Source: Proteiniphilum acetatigenes DSM 18083 | GTDB taxonomy: Bacteria; Bacteroidota; Bacteroidia; Bacteroidales; Dysgonomonadaceae | Assembly: GCF_000380985.1 (NCBI RefSeq) | Contig: NZ_KB905693.1 | Span: 433,545-497,544, forward strand | Direction of reading: 5' to 3' | Length of the DNA stretch: 64,000 nucleotides | Shown: positions 34,872-44,149 of the stretch, in pieces | Layout: each line of letters starts with the position of its first letter | Numbering within the stretch: the first letter of the stretch is position 1 | The notes under the pieces: generated by a model | Databases searched by the model: none | What the model was told of the DNA's origin: nothing | Seen by the model: only the letters and a program-made list of their open reading frames with translations | Made by a program: the position numbers and the translations under genes

Positions 34872-36593
34872 TCAGCCTTTGTTGATCTGTCTTTGTTTTC
34901 GTTCTGCATCCAGCAATTCCGCCCTTTTTACTGCCAGATGAATATTGGAACAGATATTTTCGCTACCGATGATCTGTGGAATATCGGACTTTTCGATGCT
35001 TTCGCGCACGCTGTCTTTCACACCTGAAAGAATAATTTGTATCTTCTCTTTCTTTGAACGTCTACACAATATTTCGAGGTTGTTCAATCCGGTTGAATCG
35101 ATGAAAGGTACCTTACGCATACGGATAATACGAATACGCGGATGATCTCCCAATTCCCGCGTTATCTCATCGAATTTACTGGCTACTCCAAAAAAGAAAG
35201 GTCCTTCGATCTCGTAGACTTCCACACCATCGGGCAGGTGAAGTACTTCTTCCTGTATGTCTGTATAATGGGACTCCGCCTCTTTCGCCAAATCAATACT
35301 TCCGGTGGTGCGTGATACCTGAGTGCTTTCATTCATTCTCTTCAGAAAACCGAAAATGGCAAGCATCAGGCCGACTCCTATGGCGATGGTCAGATCGAAA
35401 ATGACAGTGAGCAGAAAGGTCGTCATCAAAATACCCATAGTCGATTTCGACTGCCTGGTGAGTGATACGAATGTACGCCATTCACTCATGTTGTATGCTA
35501 CAACCACTAATACACCTGCCAGGCAAGCCATAGGTATATGTCGGGTAAGATCACCCAGGAACAGGACAATCAGTAAAAGTACTACGGCATGAACAATTCC
35601 CGCAACAGGTGTTCTCCCGCCATTGTTGATGTTGGTCATTGTACGTGCAATGGCCCCGGTGGCGGGAATACCTCCAAAAAACGGAGTGATAATATTGGCG
35701 GCACCTTGTGCTATCAACTCCATATTCGAATTGTGCTTGTGTCCTGTCGCTCCATCAGCTACAGTAGCCGATAATAGGGATTCGATAGCTCCCAGCATGG
35801 CAATGGTAAATGCGACCGGAGACAGGAGGCGGATACTTTCGAGATTCAATGGTATTTGCTCCATATCCGGTAACTGACTGTTGATAATAAACCTGTCACC
35901 AATAGTTTCTATGGTCGTGACACCTCCGTAGGTTTTTATCAGGTAGGCCGCCAATGTCATTACGACAAGGGCTACGAGTGAACCCGGCACTTTTTTTGAT
36001 ATCTTGGGAGTGAATACGATAATAGCTACGCTTACAACAGCTATGAGTGCTGCCCACCAATTGATCGAGTCGAAATGCTGGAGGTAAACGCCCCATTTTT
36101 CAATGAATCCCGAAGGTAATGCCGGAGTGGTAAGCCCAAAGAAATCTTTTATCTGTGTAGAAAAGATGGTCAGGGCGATGCCACTTGTGAAGCCGATGAC
36201 AATGGGATAAGGGATAAACTTGATAACTGCTCCCAGTTTCAGAAAACCCATCGCCAAAAGCATTATACCGGCAAGTACGGTCGCGATGGCAAGACCCTGC
36301 ACTCCATATTGCTCTACAATACCATAGACAATCACGATGAAGGCGCCGGTAGGACCTCCGATCTGAACTCTGCTGCCACCCAGAAATGAGATGATGAATC
36401 CGGCAATTATTGCGGTATATATTCCTTTCTCAGGCGTAACTCCCGAAGCAATCCCAAAAGCGATGGCGAGTGGTAGTGCCACCACACCCACAATCAATCC
36501 CGACATCAGGTCGGCAAAGAATTTCTCCTTGCTATAGGTTTTTAATGATTGAAAAAGCGCTGGTTGAAAATCCCGTAGGAAATCTATTCTCAT
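34872..36593 (-). CDS. SulP-family anion transporter with C-terminal STAS domain
   Basis: The 573-residue product starts with the SulP transporter domain: KEKFFADLMSGLIVGVVALPLAIAFGIASGVTPEKGIYTAIIAG, then GPTGAFIVIVYGIV and about 12-14 membrane segments to residue 420. A cytoplasmic STAS domain follows (VEVYEIEGPFFFGVASKFDEI; PFIDSTGLNNLEILCRR). Substrates in the family include sulfate, bicarbonate and other anions; the sequence does not tell which. A TAnnTTTG box (minus strand, 36648-36655) lies about 55 nt upstream. Confidence 0.94.
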   Translation of the reverse strand: MRIDFLRDFQPALFQSLKTYSKEKFFADLMSGLIVGVVALPLAIAFGIASGVTPEKGIYTAIIAGFIISFLGGSRVQIGGPTGAFIVIVYGIVEQYGVQGLAIATVLAGIMLLAMGFLKLGAVIKFIPYPIVIGFTSGIALTIFSTQIKDFFGLTTPALPSGFIEKWGVYLQHFDSINWWAALIAVVSVAIIVFTPKISKKVPGSLVALVVMTLAAYLIKTYGGVTTIETIGDRFIINSQLPDMEQIPLNLESIRLLSPVAFTIAMLGAIESLLSATVADGATGHKHNSNMELIAQGAANIITPFFGGIPATGAIARTMTNINNGGRTPVAGIVHAVVLLLIVLFLGDLTRHIPMACLAGVLVVVAYNMSEWRTFVSLTRQSKSTMGILMTTFLLTVIFDLTIAIGVGLMLAIFGFLKRMNESTQVSRTTGSIDLAKEAESHYTDIQEEVLHLPDGVEVYEIEGPFFFGVASKFDEITRELGDHPRIRIIRMRKVPFIDSTGLNNLEILCRRSKKEKIQIILSGVKDSVRESIEKSDIPQIIGSENICSNIHLAVKRAELLDAERKQRQINKG

Positions 36594-36759
36594 GAAACTA
36601 ATGTATCAATATGACTAATGTGACTAATGTGCCAATGAAAAGCGGTGCAAAGGTAGAAAATTAATGTGATAATTTGTTGATGTGATGATGTGCCGATATC
36701 TTGATTATGTAATTATAATCTGCTAATCGTTAAATCTACTAATTGGCTAATCAAATATA
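36594..36759. repeat. AT-rich gap with degenerate CTAATGTG/TGCTAAT repeats and sulP promoter
   Basis: The stretch contains repeated words such as ACTAATGTG, TTGATGTGATGATG and CTGCTAATCGTTAAATCTACTAATTGGCTAATC. Similar words fill gaps at 40290-40345, 54115-54135 and 55217-55325. The minus strand has TACCTTTG (36648-36655), the probable -7 box of the SulP gene. No coding region is seen. Confidence 0.6.
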
Positions 36760-37404
36760 TTATACCGCTCCCTGTTCTACGAGTACGCAGACACGCTCGG
36801 TTACACGGTCTTCGCCGTAAGGGTTGTAGCGGGTTTTGAGGCTGTTGCCGAACATTCCGGCGAACAGGTTGTACGACCAGGCTTTGAAGCTCCCCATAAA
36901 AGCATCGATAATATGATAGGAGGAAGAATTGGTTTCCCGGTCTACCAGTTTCATTAATAACTGTCCCTGCGATCGGGTGAGTTTTTTCATTTTCGGGGTA
37001 TATTGATCCATGAGGTATTTCTCCATCCGGTTCAGATGCTTTTGCCGCTCTTTATCGTTGGGAAGCGTCTCCATATATTCATATGTTTCCAGGATGATGG
37101 CAGCAATCTCCTTCGCATAAGGGAGTGTTTTCTTTACATCACGGACCAGCCTGGTATAGGCTATCTGATCTTTGGTGTTGCGGAAGGTGAGAGGAGAATA
37201 CTTAATAAAATCCTTCAGCCACATACAGGCGACGGTATCACCTTCCAATACCACGGCAGGATACACGTTGGGCATTAAAAAGAAGGTAGACACCGGTGTA
37301 TCGGAATCTGGGCTTATATTGGCTGCATAATATCCCTGTGCTTTTATCCCGGGAGATAAAAGAGTTGTGAATAGTGTAAGGGATATGAAGATAAGTCTTT
37401 CCAT
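36760..37404 (-). CDS. DUF4294 family protein, intact copy, exported
   Basis: The product is about 214 residues from the ATG at 37404. A signal peptide (MERLIFISLTLFTTLLSPGIKA) is followed by the DUF4294 core: VVLEGDTVACMWLKDFIKYSP, IAYTRLVRDVKKTLPYAKEIAAIILETYEYMETLPNDKE and KLTRSQGQLLMKLVDRETN. Function is unknown; the family is common in Bacteroidetes. I preferred the ATG at 37404 over one eight codons upstream, because TATCTTTG (minus strand, 37412-37419) is a good -7 box that overlaps the longer start. A broken tandem copy follows upstream. Confidence 0.85.
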   Translation of the reverse strand: MERLIFISLTLFTTLLSPGIKAQGYYAANISPDSDTPVSTFFLMPNVYPAVVLEGDTVACMWLKDFIKYSPLTFRNTKDQIAYTRLVRDVKKTLPYAKEIAAIILETYEYMETLPNDKERQKHLNRMEKYLMDQYTPKMKKLTRSQGQLLMKLVDRETNSSSYHIIDAFMGSFKAWSYNLFAGMFGNSLKTRYNPYGEDRVTERVCVLVEQGAV

Positions 37405-38310
37405 AACGATGCAAAGATAATGGGTCACTTTTATTTTCAGTCAAAAAAACTCGTTAAGTGTAGTTAATTAATCTTCGAGTTTTTAGATTGTTAAGTAAAA
37501 TTCCGGTAATAATAGGAGTATAATAATCATTTTCACCAGCGTTTTGATTTTATCCTGTCAAAGATACGGTTTGTCTTGCTCCCTGCTTATAAAATCTTGA
37601 TTTGTTATTTTAAATATTATATGTCTCCCCTTTCCACAAGTATGCAGACGCGCTCAATATCGCGGTCCTCGCCGTAACGGTTGTAGCGGATTTTGAGACT
37701 GTTGCCAAACAAGCCGGCAAACAAGTTGTAGGACCATGCCTTGAAACTACCCATAAAAGCATCGATAATATGATAGGAAGAGGAATTGGTTTCCCGGTCT
37801 ACTAATTTCATTAGTAACTGTCCCTGTGACCGGGTAAGTTTTTTCATTTTATGTTTCCAGAATAATGGCGGCGATTTCCTTTGCGTAAGGGAGGGTTTTC
37901 TTTACATCGCGGATCAGTTTGGAATAAGCTATCTGTTCTTTTGTGCTTAGAGAAATGTAGGACGAATAGTTGATAAAATCCTTCAGATACATACAGGAAA
38001 TAGTATCTCCTTCCTGCCAGCAAATAGCAGTATCTCCTTCCAAAGGGATAGTGACATAAGTGTCGGGCATAAAAAGAACATCAGATGCCGGCGTATTGAA
38101 GCCGGAATCCTGATTTGCCGTGGAATGACGCTGAGCTTCCAATGTGAGAGGCAGAGCAACTGTAAACCATGCTATAAGGTATATGACTATACGTCTTTTC
38201 ATAACAATACAAAGGTAGTCGCTCTCTTTTATTTCCAGTCAAAAAAACGCGTTAAGTGTAGTTAATTAATCTTCGGGTCTTTAGGCTGTTAAGTGAAATA
38301 GAGATAATGC
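37405..38310. repeat. Duplicated upstream sequence of the DUF4294 tandem pair
   Basis: The segment at about 37436-37500 (containing CGTTAAGTGTAGTTAATTAA) reappears at about 38234-38298 with few changes. The duplication therefore included promoter and about 70-90 bp of upstream DNA as well as the gene, a unit of roughly 700-800 bp. Confidence 0.75.
37617..38202 (-). pseudogene. DUF4294 tandem copy broken by an 89-nt deletion
   Basis: The first 117 residues (38202-37849) and the last 76 (37847-37617) each align with the intact neighbour at 36760-37404. Between them the intact gene has 31 codons (YEYMETLPNDKERQ to QYTPK). Here only TAAA remains between the ACA codon and ATGAAAAAA. That is a loss of 89 nt, which changes frame and makes a stop. 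The signal peptide and a -7 box (TACCTTTG, minus strand 38210-38217) are kept. The N-terminal half has also gained a short insert (AICWQEGDT). A short C-terminal product from the internal ATG is possible but unlikely to work. Confidence 0.85.
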
Positions 38311-38372
38311 AGGTCAAAGCAGGACAAAACAAAAAAAAGTGCATTTTTTGAGAAATAATCGGAGAAAAAGTG

Positions 38373-38380
38373 TATTTTTG
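38373..38380 (+). promoter_or_regulatory. -7 box of the acyl-CoA synthetase gene
   Basis: TATTTTTG fits TAnnTTTG exactly, with TTTG at 38347-38350 22 nt upstream as a -33 element. The ATG at 38401 is 20 nt downstream. Confidence 0.6.
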
Positions 38381-38400
38381 ACTGGATTAAACTGAAGACA

Positions 38401-40203
38401 ATGGCATATTCTCATTTAGGTGGACTTATTCACAAACAGGCTCAGAAATACGGAAATAAAACAGCGGTAATGTATCAGGGGCCGGGTGGCGAATGGTTGC
38501 ATTTGTCGTGGAACAATCTTTCGGATAGGATCATAAAGGCTGCTCAAGCTTTGGCCGAGATGACCCTGAAACCGGGTGATAATGTCGGGATATACTCTCA
38601 GAATATGGAAAAGTATCTGATCACCGATTTCGCTGTGTATGCCAACAAGGCGGTGATGGTGCCGATGTATGCCACTTCGTCTCCTATGCAGGTGAACTAT
38701 ATTGTAAACGATGCCCAGATAAGGCTACTTTTTGTGGGTGAGCAGTTTCAATATAATAATGCATATAAAGTGCAGCAAGAGAGTCGTTTTCTGGAAAAAC
38801 TGATTGTCTTCGACAGGAATGTAGTGTTGAAACCCGACGACAAGACGTCGGTCTATTTTGATGATTTCATCACTACAGGTGATAATTCCGAATCACAAGC
38901 ACTGGTGAATGCCCGGTTGAAGCAATTGGAAAATAATGATCTGGCGACTATTATCTATACATCGGGTACTACCGGCGAGCCGAAAGGAGTGATGCTGACA
39001 CATGCCAACTTCTCAGAGATATTCAGGATACATGATATCCGGATCGCCAATTTGTCGGACAAGGACCTCTCTATGTGTTTTCTTCCTCTTACTCATATAT
39101 TTGAAAAGGCGTGGAGTTATTACTGCCTGTGTAAAGGCGTAACCATTGCGGTAAATAAGGAGCCGGGAGAAATCAGGGAAACCATTAAGCAGGTGCGTCC
39201 CACGGTGATGAGCAACGTCCCTCGTTTTTGGGAAAAGGTGTATGACGGCGTGAAAGAGAAGATGGACGATGCTTCCGGCATCACAAAGTGGTTGTTTACT
39301 GATGCTGTCAAAACGGGACGACGGCATAATCTGGAATTTGTGAACAAGGGGAAAAAACCACCGATAGGTAACCGGCTGAAATTTTTTATTTACAGGCATA
39401 CGGTTTTTTATCTGGTAAAGCGGGTAGTGGGAATTGACCGGGGGAATTTCTTCCCCGTAGCCGGTGCTCCCTTGTCGGACACCATCAACGAATTCATGCA
39501 ATCGATAGATGTGCATATTATTTATGGTTACGGTCTAACCGAAACTACTGCCACAGTAAGTTGTTTTCCCGAAAAGGGGTTCCGTATAGGTACGGTAGGA
39601 AAAGTGATGCCTGATGTGGATGTGAAGATAGGGGAGAACAATGAGATATTAGTGAAAGGGGCAACAGTGACGTGCGGCTATTACAATAAGCCGGAGGCAA
39701 CCAAAGCTGCTTTTACGGAAGATGGTTATTTCCGAACCGGAGATGCCGGTTCTCTCACGGAAAATAATGAGATTATTCTCACCGATCGGATCAAAGATCT
39801 CTATAAGACTTCCAATGGGAAATATATTGCACCGCAAATGATCGAAACACGTATCGGCGAAGATAAATATATCGACCAGGTAGCTGTGATCGGAGATCAG
39901 CGAAAATTTGTAAGTGCGCTGATCGTTCCTAACTATGATGCGCTCAGATCGTATGCCCGCGAACAGGGTATCCTGTTTGATTCGACAGAAGAGTTGGTGA
40001 ATAACCCTGAAATCAATGCTTTTATTTTCGGTCGGATCGAATTGTTGCAGGCGCAATTCACCTCCTATGAGAAAATTAAGCGTTTCGCCCTGCTGTCCGA
40101 GCCATTCCGGATGGAAACCGGTGAGTTGACCAATACACTTAAACTACGGAGAAAAGTGATTCTGGAAAGATACGCCGATGTGATTGATGGACTGTATGTT
40201 TAA
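38401..40203 (+). CDS. Long-chain fatty acid-CoA ligase (AMP-binding enzyme)
   Basis: The 600-residue product activates fatty acids to acyl-CoA through an acyl-adenylate. The AMP-binding motifs are IIYTSGTTGEPKGVMLTH near 192-209, YGYGLTETTATVSCFP, and YFRTGDAGSLTENNEIILTDRIKDLYKTSNGKYIAPQMIE, including the hinge and catalytic Lys region. It is cytoplasmic or membrane associated. Length and motif order match the FadD-like/FACL group common in Bacteroidetes. It stands alone, with a promoter at 38373-38380, and is divergent from the DUF4294 pair. Confidence 0.95.
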   Translation: MAYSHLGGLIHKQAQKYGNKTAVMYQGPGGEWLHLSWNNLSDRIIKAAQALAEMTLKPGDNVGIYSQNMEKYLITDFAVYANKAVMVPMYATSSPMQVNYIVNDAQIRLLFVGEQFQYNNAYKVQQESRFLEKLIVFDRNVVLKPDDKTSVYFDDFITTGDNSESQALVNARLKQLENNDLATIIYTSGTTGEPKGVMLTHANFSEIFRIHDIRIANLSDKDLSMCFLPLTHIFEKAWSYYCLCKGVTIAVNKEPGEIRETIKQVRPTVMSNVPRFWEKVYDGVKEKMDDASGITKWLFTDAVKTGRRHNLEFVNKGKKPPIGNRLKFFIYRHTVFYLVKRVVGIDRGNFFPVAGAPLSDTINEFMQSIDVHIIYGYGLTETTATVSCFPEKGFRIGTVGKVMPDVDVKIGENNEILVKGATVTCGYYNKPEATKAAFTEDGYFRTGDAGSLTENNEIILTDRIKDLYKTSNGKYIAPQMIETRIGEDKYIDQVAVIGDQRKFVSALIVPNYDALRSYAREQGILFDSTEELVNNPEINAFIFGRIELLQAQFTSYEKIKRFALLSEPFRMETGELTNTLKLRRKVILERYADVIDGLYV

Positions 40204-40353
40204 TTGAAAATTGAAAATTGAAAGTTGAAAATGATTATCCTCTATCGTGCGAAGTGTATATCTACCTTTCCACTTTTTCACCTTCCCACCTTATGATTCC
40301 ATCATCATATCATTAAATCAACAAATCATCACATTGAATCACTATCTTTAGAG
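40204..40353. other. Non-coding gap with TTGAAAA repeats
   Basis: Together with the following repeat pair this is a 309-nt gap. Directly after the acyl-CoA synthetase stop come four steps of TTGAAAA (40205-40231), then AT-rich sequence with ATCA-type words (ATCATCATATCATTAAATC). No gene or clear terminator was seen. Confidence 0.6.
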
Positions 40354-40490
40354 AATATAGGATGCGCCTCGGAATAACTCAAGCAAGCTTGGTTATTCCC
40401 TAGGCTTTCACTATATTTTCATAATATAGGATGCGTTTTGGAAAAGCTCAAACAAGTTTGGCTTTTCTCTCGGCTTTCGCTATATTTGCA
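40354..40490. repeat. Two tandem 69-bp structured repeats before leuS
   Basis: Copies start AATATAGGATGCG at 40354 and 40423 and end with TATATTT. Each has a hairpin: GGAATAAC-T-CAAGC-AA-GCTTG-GTTATTCC in copy 1 (40371-40399), and GGAAAAGC-T-CAAAC-AA-GTTTG-GCTTTTC in copy 2 (40440-40467). Changes in one arm are matched in the other at several positions, so the fold is conserved. Copy 2 ends in TATATTTG (40481-40488), an exact -7 box for leuS. Confidence 0.8.
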
Positions 40491-40512
40491 CCGTTTTTTA
40501 AAGCGAAAAGGG

Positions 40513-43266
40513 ATGGATTACAATTTTAGAGAAATAGAAAGACGATGGCAGCAGTACTGGATTGATCACCAGACGTATAAAGTTACTGAAGATCGGTCAA
40601 AACCCAAGTTTTACGTACTCGATATGTTCCCTTATCCTTCGGGAGCAGGGTTGCATGTGGGGCATCCACTGGGATATATTGCGTCGGATATCTTTTCAAG
40701 ATATAAAAGATCACAGGGATTCAATGTGCTGCATCCTATGGGGTATGATGCCTATGGGTTGCCGGCAGAGCAGTATGCCATTCAAACCGGACAACATCCG
40801 GCTATTACTACGGAAAACAATATCAAACGTTATCGCGAACAACTGGATAAAATTGGTTTCTCCTACGACTGGAGTCGTGAAGTACGAACCTGCGATCCTG
40901 ACTATTACAAGTGGACGCAGTGGGCATTCATCCGTATGTTCCATTCCTACTATTGCAATCAGGCGCAACAGGCCCGCCCCATTGCCGAACTGACGGAGGT
41001 ATTTTCCCAACAGGGGACCCGGGGGCTCGACCTTGCCTGTAACGAGCCAATGGAATTTACTGCCGAAGAGTGGAATGCCAGGTCCGAAAAAGAACAACAG
41101 GAGATATTAATGAACTACCGTATCGCCTATCTGGGAGATACTATGGTGAACTGGTGCCCGGAACTGGGAACGGTACTCGCCAATGACGAGGTAAGTGAAG
41201 GCTTTTCTATTCGCGGAGGATATCCCGTGGAACAGAAAAAGATGCGTCAGTGGTGCCTGCGAGTATCAGCTTATGCACAGCGCCTGCTGGATGGCCTGGA
41301 TAAGGTGGACTGGACAGACTCTCTGAAAGAAACACAGCGAAACTGGATAGGACGTAGTGAAGGCGCCGTAATGCATTTCAAAACCTCTCAGGGTATTACC
41401 TTTGATATTTTTACTACCCGTGCCGATACAATCTTTGGTGTGACGTTTATGGTGCTTGCTCCTGAGAGTGAACTGGTAAAAGAATTGACTACTGGTGAAC
41501 AGCGTGAAGCGGTAGAAGACTATATCAGCAAAACCAAGAAAAAAACAGAACGGGAACGTATTGCCGACAAATCGGTCAGCGGCGTATTTTCCGGTTCATA
41601 TGCCCGTCACCCCTTTACGGGAGAGCAGCTTCCTATATGGATATCTGACTACGTGTTGGCTGGATACGGTACCGGTGCAATTATGGCGGTACCGGCGCAT
41701 GACAGCCGTGACTATGCTTTCGCCAGACATTTCAACCTGCCCATCATTCCTTTAATTGAAGGATGTGATATATCGGAAGAGAGTTTTGATGCGAAAGAAG
41801 GGATTATGATGAATTCCGGCTTCCTGAACGGGATGACGGTGAAAGAAGCTATTCCTGCGGCTATTGATGAGGTAGAGAAACGAGGGCTTGGTTACCGGAA
41901 AATCAATTTCCGCCTCCGGGATGCTATTTTCTCCAGACAACGCTACTGGGGCGAACCATTCCCTGTTTATTACAAAGATGGAATGCCCTACACACTGGAA
42001 GAAAGCGAATTACCACTGGAACTTCCGGAAGTGGATAAATATCTTCCTACTGAAACAGGCGAACCTCCGTTGGGACGTGCTGCAAACTGGCATACCAAAG
42101 AGGGTTATCCGCTGGAATTGAATACGATGCCCGGTTTTGCTGGATCGTCGGCCTATTACCTGCGTTATATGGATCCGCAGAACGACAATGCACTGGTATC
42201 GGAAGATGCCAACAGCTACTGGCGTAACGTAGACCTCTATATAGGAGGAACGGAACATGCTACCGGGCACCTTGTCTACAGCCGTTTCTGGAATAAATTC
42301 CTGTTCGATCTGGGTATTTCCTGCGAAGAGGAACCCTTTAAGAAACTGGTGAACCAGGGGATGATCCAGGGTAGAAGCAATTTTGTATACCGGATAAAAG
42401 GGACGAATCAATTCGTGTCTCTGAATCTGAAAGAGCAATATGATGTGACACCCATCCATGTGGATGTCAATATAGTACACAACGATATTCTCGATATAGA
42501 GGCATTCCGGAACTGGAACCCTGAATACAAGACAGCAGAATTTATCCTGGAGGATGGGAAATATGTCTGTGGATGGGCCATCGAGAAAATGTCGAAGTCA
42601 ATGTTCAACGTAGTGAACCCGGATGATATCGTGGAAAAGTATGGGGCCGATACCCTCCGTCTCTATGAGATGTTCCTGGGTCCGCTCGAACAATCCAAAC
42701 CGTGGGATACCAACGGGATCGATGGAGTATACCGTTTCCTGCGCAGAGTATGGAACCTCTTCTATAAGGAGGGGGATTTATCGGTGACGGACGACGAACC
42801 TGTAAAAGAAGAGTTGAAATCTTTGCATAAACTGATTAAAAAGGTGTCGTTCGATATTGAGCATTTTTCCTTTAATACGTCGGTTTCCGCTTTTATGATT
42901 TGTGCGAATGAACTGACCTCATTGAAATGCTCCAAAAGAGCGATCCTGAGCGATCTGATCGTTTGCCTTGCTCCCTTTGCGCCGCATATGGCAGAAGAAC
43001 TCTGGCACACGTTGGGTAATAGTACATCGGTATGTGATGCACAATGGCCGGTATGGAATGAAGAGTATCTCAAGGAGGATGCTTTTCCCTACGCGATCTC
43101 TTTCAACGGGAAATCACGGTTTGTACTGGAATTCCCGACAGATGCGACCAACGAAGAAATCGAAAAAGCGGTACTGGCTCATCCCAATTCCCAAAAATGG
43201 ATAGAAGGCAAAAATCCGAAGAAAATAATTATCGTTCCGAAAAAAATTGTGAATGTGGTGATATAA
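40513..43266 (+). CDS. leuS: Leucyl-tRNA synthetase
   Basis: The 917-residue product is a class I synthetase with the HIGH-type motif in [20 protein letters not shown] and KMSKS in [15 protein letters not shown]. The editing domain ([19 protein letters not shown]) and the anticodon-binding C-terminus ([16 protein letters not shown]) are complete. I chose the ATG at 40513 ([16 protein letters not shown]), the normal LeuRS start. Upstream in-frame codons run through the repeat hairpin and -7 box. It is followed after 1 nt by the YitT gene. Confidence 0.98.
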   Translation: MDYNFREIERRWQQYWIDHQTYKVTEDRSKPKFYVLDMFPYPSGAGLHVGHPLGYIASDIFSRYKRSQGFNVLHPMGYDAYGLPAEQYAIQTGQHPAITTENNIKRYREQLDKIGFSYDWSREVRTCDPDYYKWTQWAFIRMFHSYYCNQAQQARPIAELTEVFSQQGTRGLDLACNEPMEFTAEEWNARSEKEQQEILMNYRIAYLGDTMVNWCPELGTVLANDEVSEGFSIRGGYPVEQKKMRQWCLRVSAYAQRLLDGLDKVDWTDSLKETQRNWIGRSEGAVMHFKTSQGITFDIFTTRADTIFGVTFMVLAPESELVKELTTGEQREAVEDYISKTKKKTERERIADKSVSGVFSGSYARHPFTGEQLPIWISDYVLAGYGTGAIMAVPAHDSRDYAFARHFNLPIIPLIEGCDISEESFDAKEGIMMNSGFLNGMTVKEAIPAAIDEVEKRGLGYRKINFRLRDAIFSRQRYWGEPFPVYYKDGMPYTLEESELPLELPEVDKYLPTETGEPPLGRAANWHTKEGYPLELNTMPGFAGSSAYYLRYMDPQNDNALVSEDANSYWRNVDLYIGGTEHATGHLVYSRFWNKFLFDLGISCEEEPFKKLVNQGMIQGRSNFVYRIKGTNQFVSLNLKEQYDVTPIHVDVNIVHNDILDIEAFRNWNPEYKTAEFILEDGKYVCGWAIEKMSKSMFNVVNPDDIVEKYGADTLRLYEMFLGPLEQSKPWDTNGIDGVYRFLRRVWNLFYKEGDLSVTDDEPVKEELKSLHKLIKKVSFDIEHFSFNTSVSAFMICANELTSLKCSKRAILSDLIVCLAPFAPHMAEELWHTLGNSTSVCDAQWPVWNEEYLKEDAFPYAISFNGKSRFVLEFPTDATNEEIEKAVLAHPNSQKWIEGKNPKKIIIVPKKIVNVVI

Positions 43267-43267
43267 G

Positions 43268-44140
43268 ATGGAAAAATTACCTGAATTCAGTCTGAAAAGG
43301 TTTTATTGGAAGGATTACCTGATTATTGCCCTGGGAACTTTCATGTATGCATTGGGTGTTACCCAGTTCATTATGCCGCATCATTTCGTGATGGGTGGAC
43401 TTGCAGGAGCCGCTGTACTTTTAAATTATGCTTTTGGATTGCCTGTTTCGTTGATGGTATTTGTAATGAATGCCTTGCTATTGTTGGCGGCTTTCAGAGT
43501 ATTGGGTTTTGAATTTTTAGTAAAGACTATTGTGGGAGTTTCGTTGCTTTCCGCATTTATCGGCATGTTCGAGAGTTTTCAGTGGCAACCAATTATGATG
43601 GACGAACCGCTGATGGCGGGACTGATCGGTGCTATCGTAGCGGGTTCCGGGGTTGGTTTAGTAATGTCTGTCAACGGGAGTAGTGGCGGAACCGATATCG
43701 TAGTACTTATTATCAATAAATACCGGAATATTACACCCGGTCGGACAATGTTGTTTGTCGACCTTGTTATTGTAGCTTCTTCTTTCCTGATTTTCAGGAG
43801 TGTGGAGACCATTGTATTCGGGATCATTATTATTGCGGTGATGGCCACTTCAGTGGATTGGGTGTTGAACGGTATTCGCCAATCGGTACAGTTCTTTATT
43901 TTTTCAAGCAAGTATGAAGAGATTGCTACGCAGATCAATCTGCAATTACACCGCGGTTGTACCGTACTGGATGGCATTGGATGGTATTCCCAAAAACCGC
44001 AGAAAGTGCTGCTGGTAATGGCCAAACGAACAGAGTCGACCTCCATTTTCCGGCTGGTAAAACAGATCGACAGCAACGCCTTTATCTCCCAGAGTAATGT
44101 GGTAGGCGTCTATGGGCAGGGATTCGACCGAATGAAATAA
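43268..44140 (+). CDS. YitT family membrane protein (DUF161/DUF2179)
   Basis: The 290-residue product has five to six membrane segments in the first 200 residues: DYLIIALGTFMYALGVTQFIMPHHFVMGGLAGAAVLLNY, then GSGVGLVMSVNGSSGGTDIVVLIINKYRNITPGRTMLFVDL. A soluble C-terminal DUF2179 domain follows (LHRGCTVLDGIGWYSQKPQKVLLVMAKRTE). Function is unknown, though a transport or sensor role is often proposed. It starts 1 nt after leuS and is probably co-transcribed. Confidence 0.93.
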   Translation: MEKLPEFSLKRFYWKDYLIIALGTFMYALGVTQFIMPHHFVMGGLAGAAVLLNYAFGLPVSLMVFVMNALLLLAAFRVLGFEFLVKTIVGVSLLSAFIGMFESFQWQPIMMDEPLMAGLIGAIVAGSGVGLVMSVNGSSGGTDIVVLIINKYRNITPGRTMLFVDLVIVASSFLIFRSVETIVFGIIIIAVMATSVDWVLNGIRQSVQFFIFSSKYEEIATQINLQLHRGCTVLDGIGWYSQKPQKVLLVMAKRTESTSIFRLVKQIDSNAFISQSNVVGVYGQGFDRMK

Positions 44141-44149
44141 AAACGGCTC

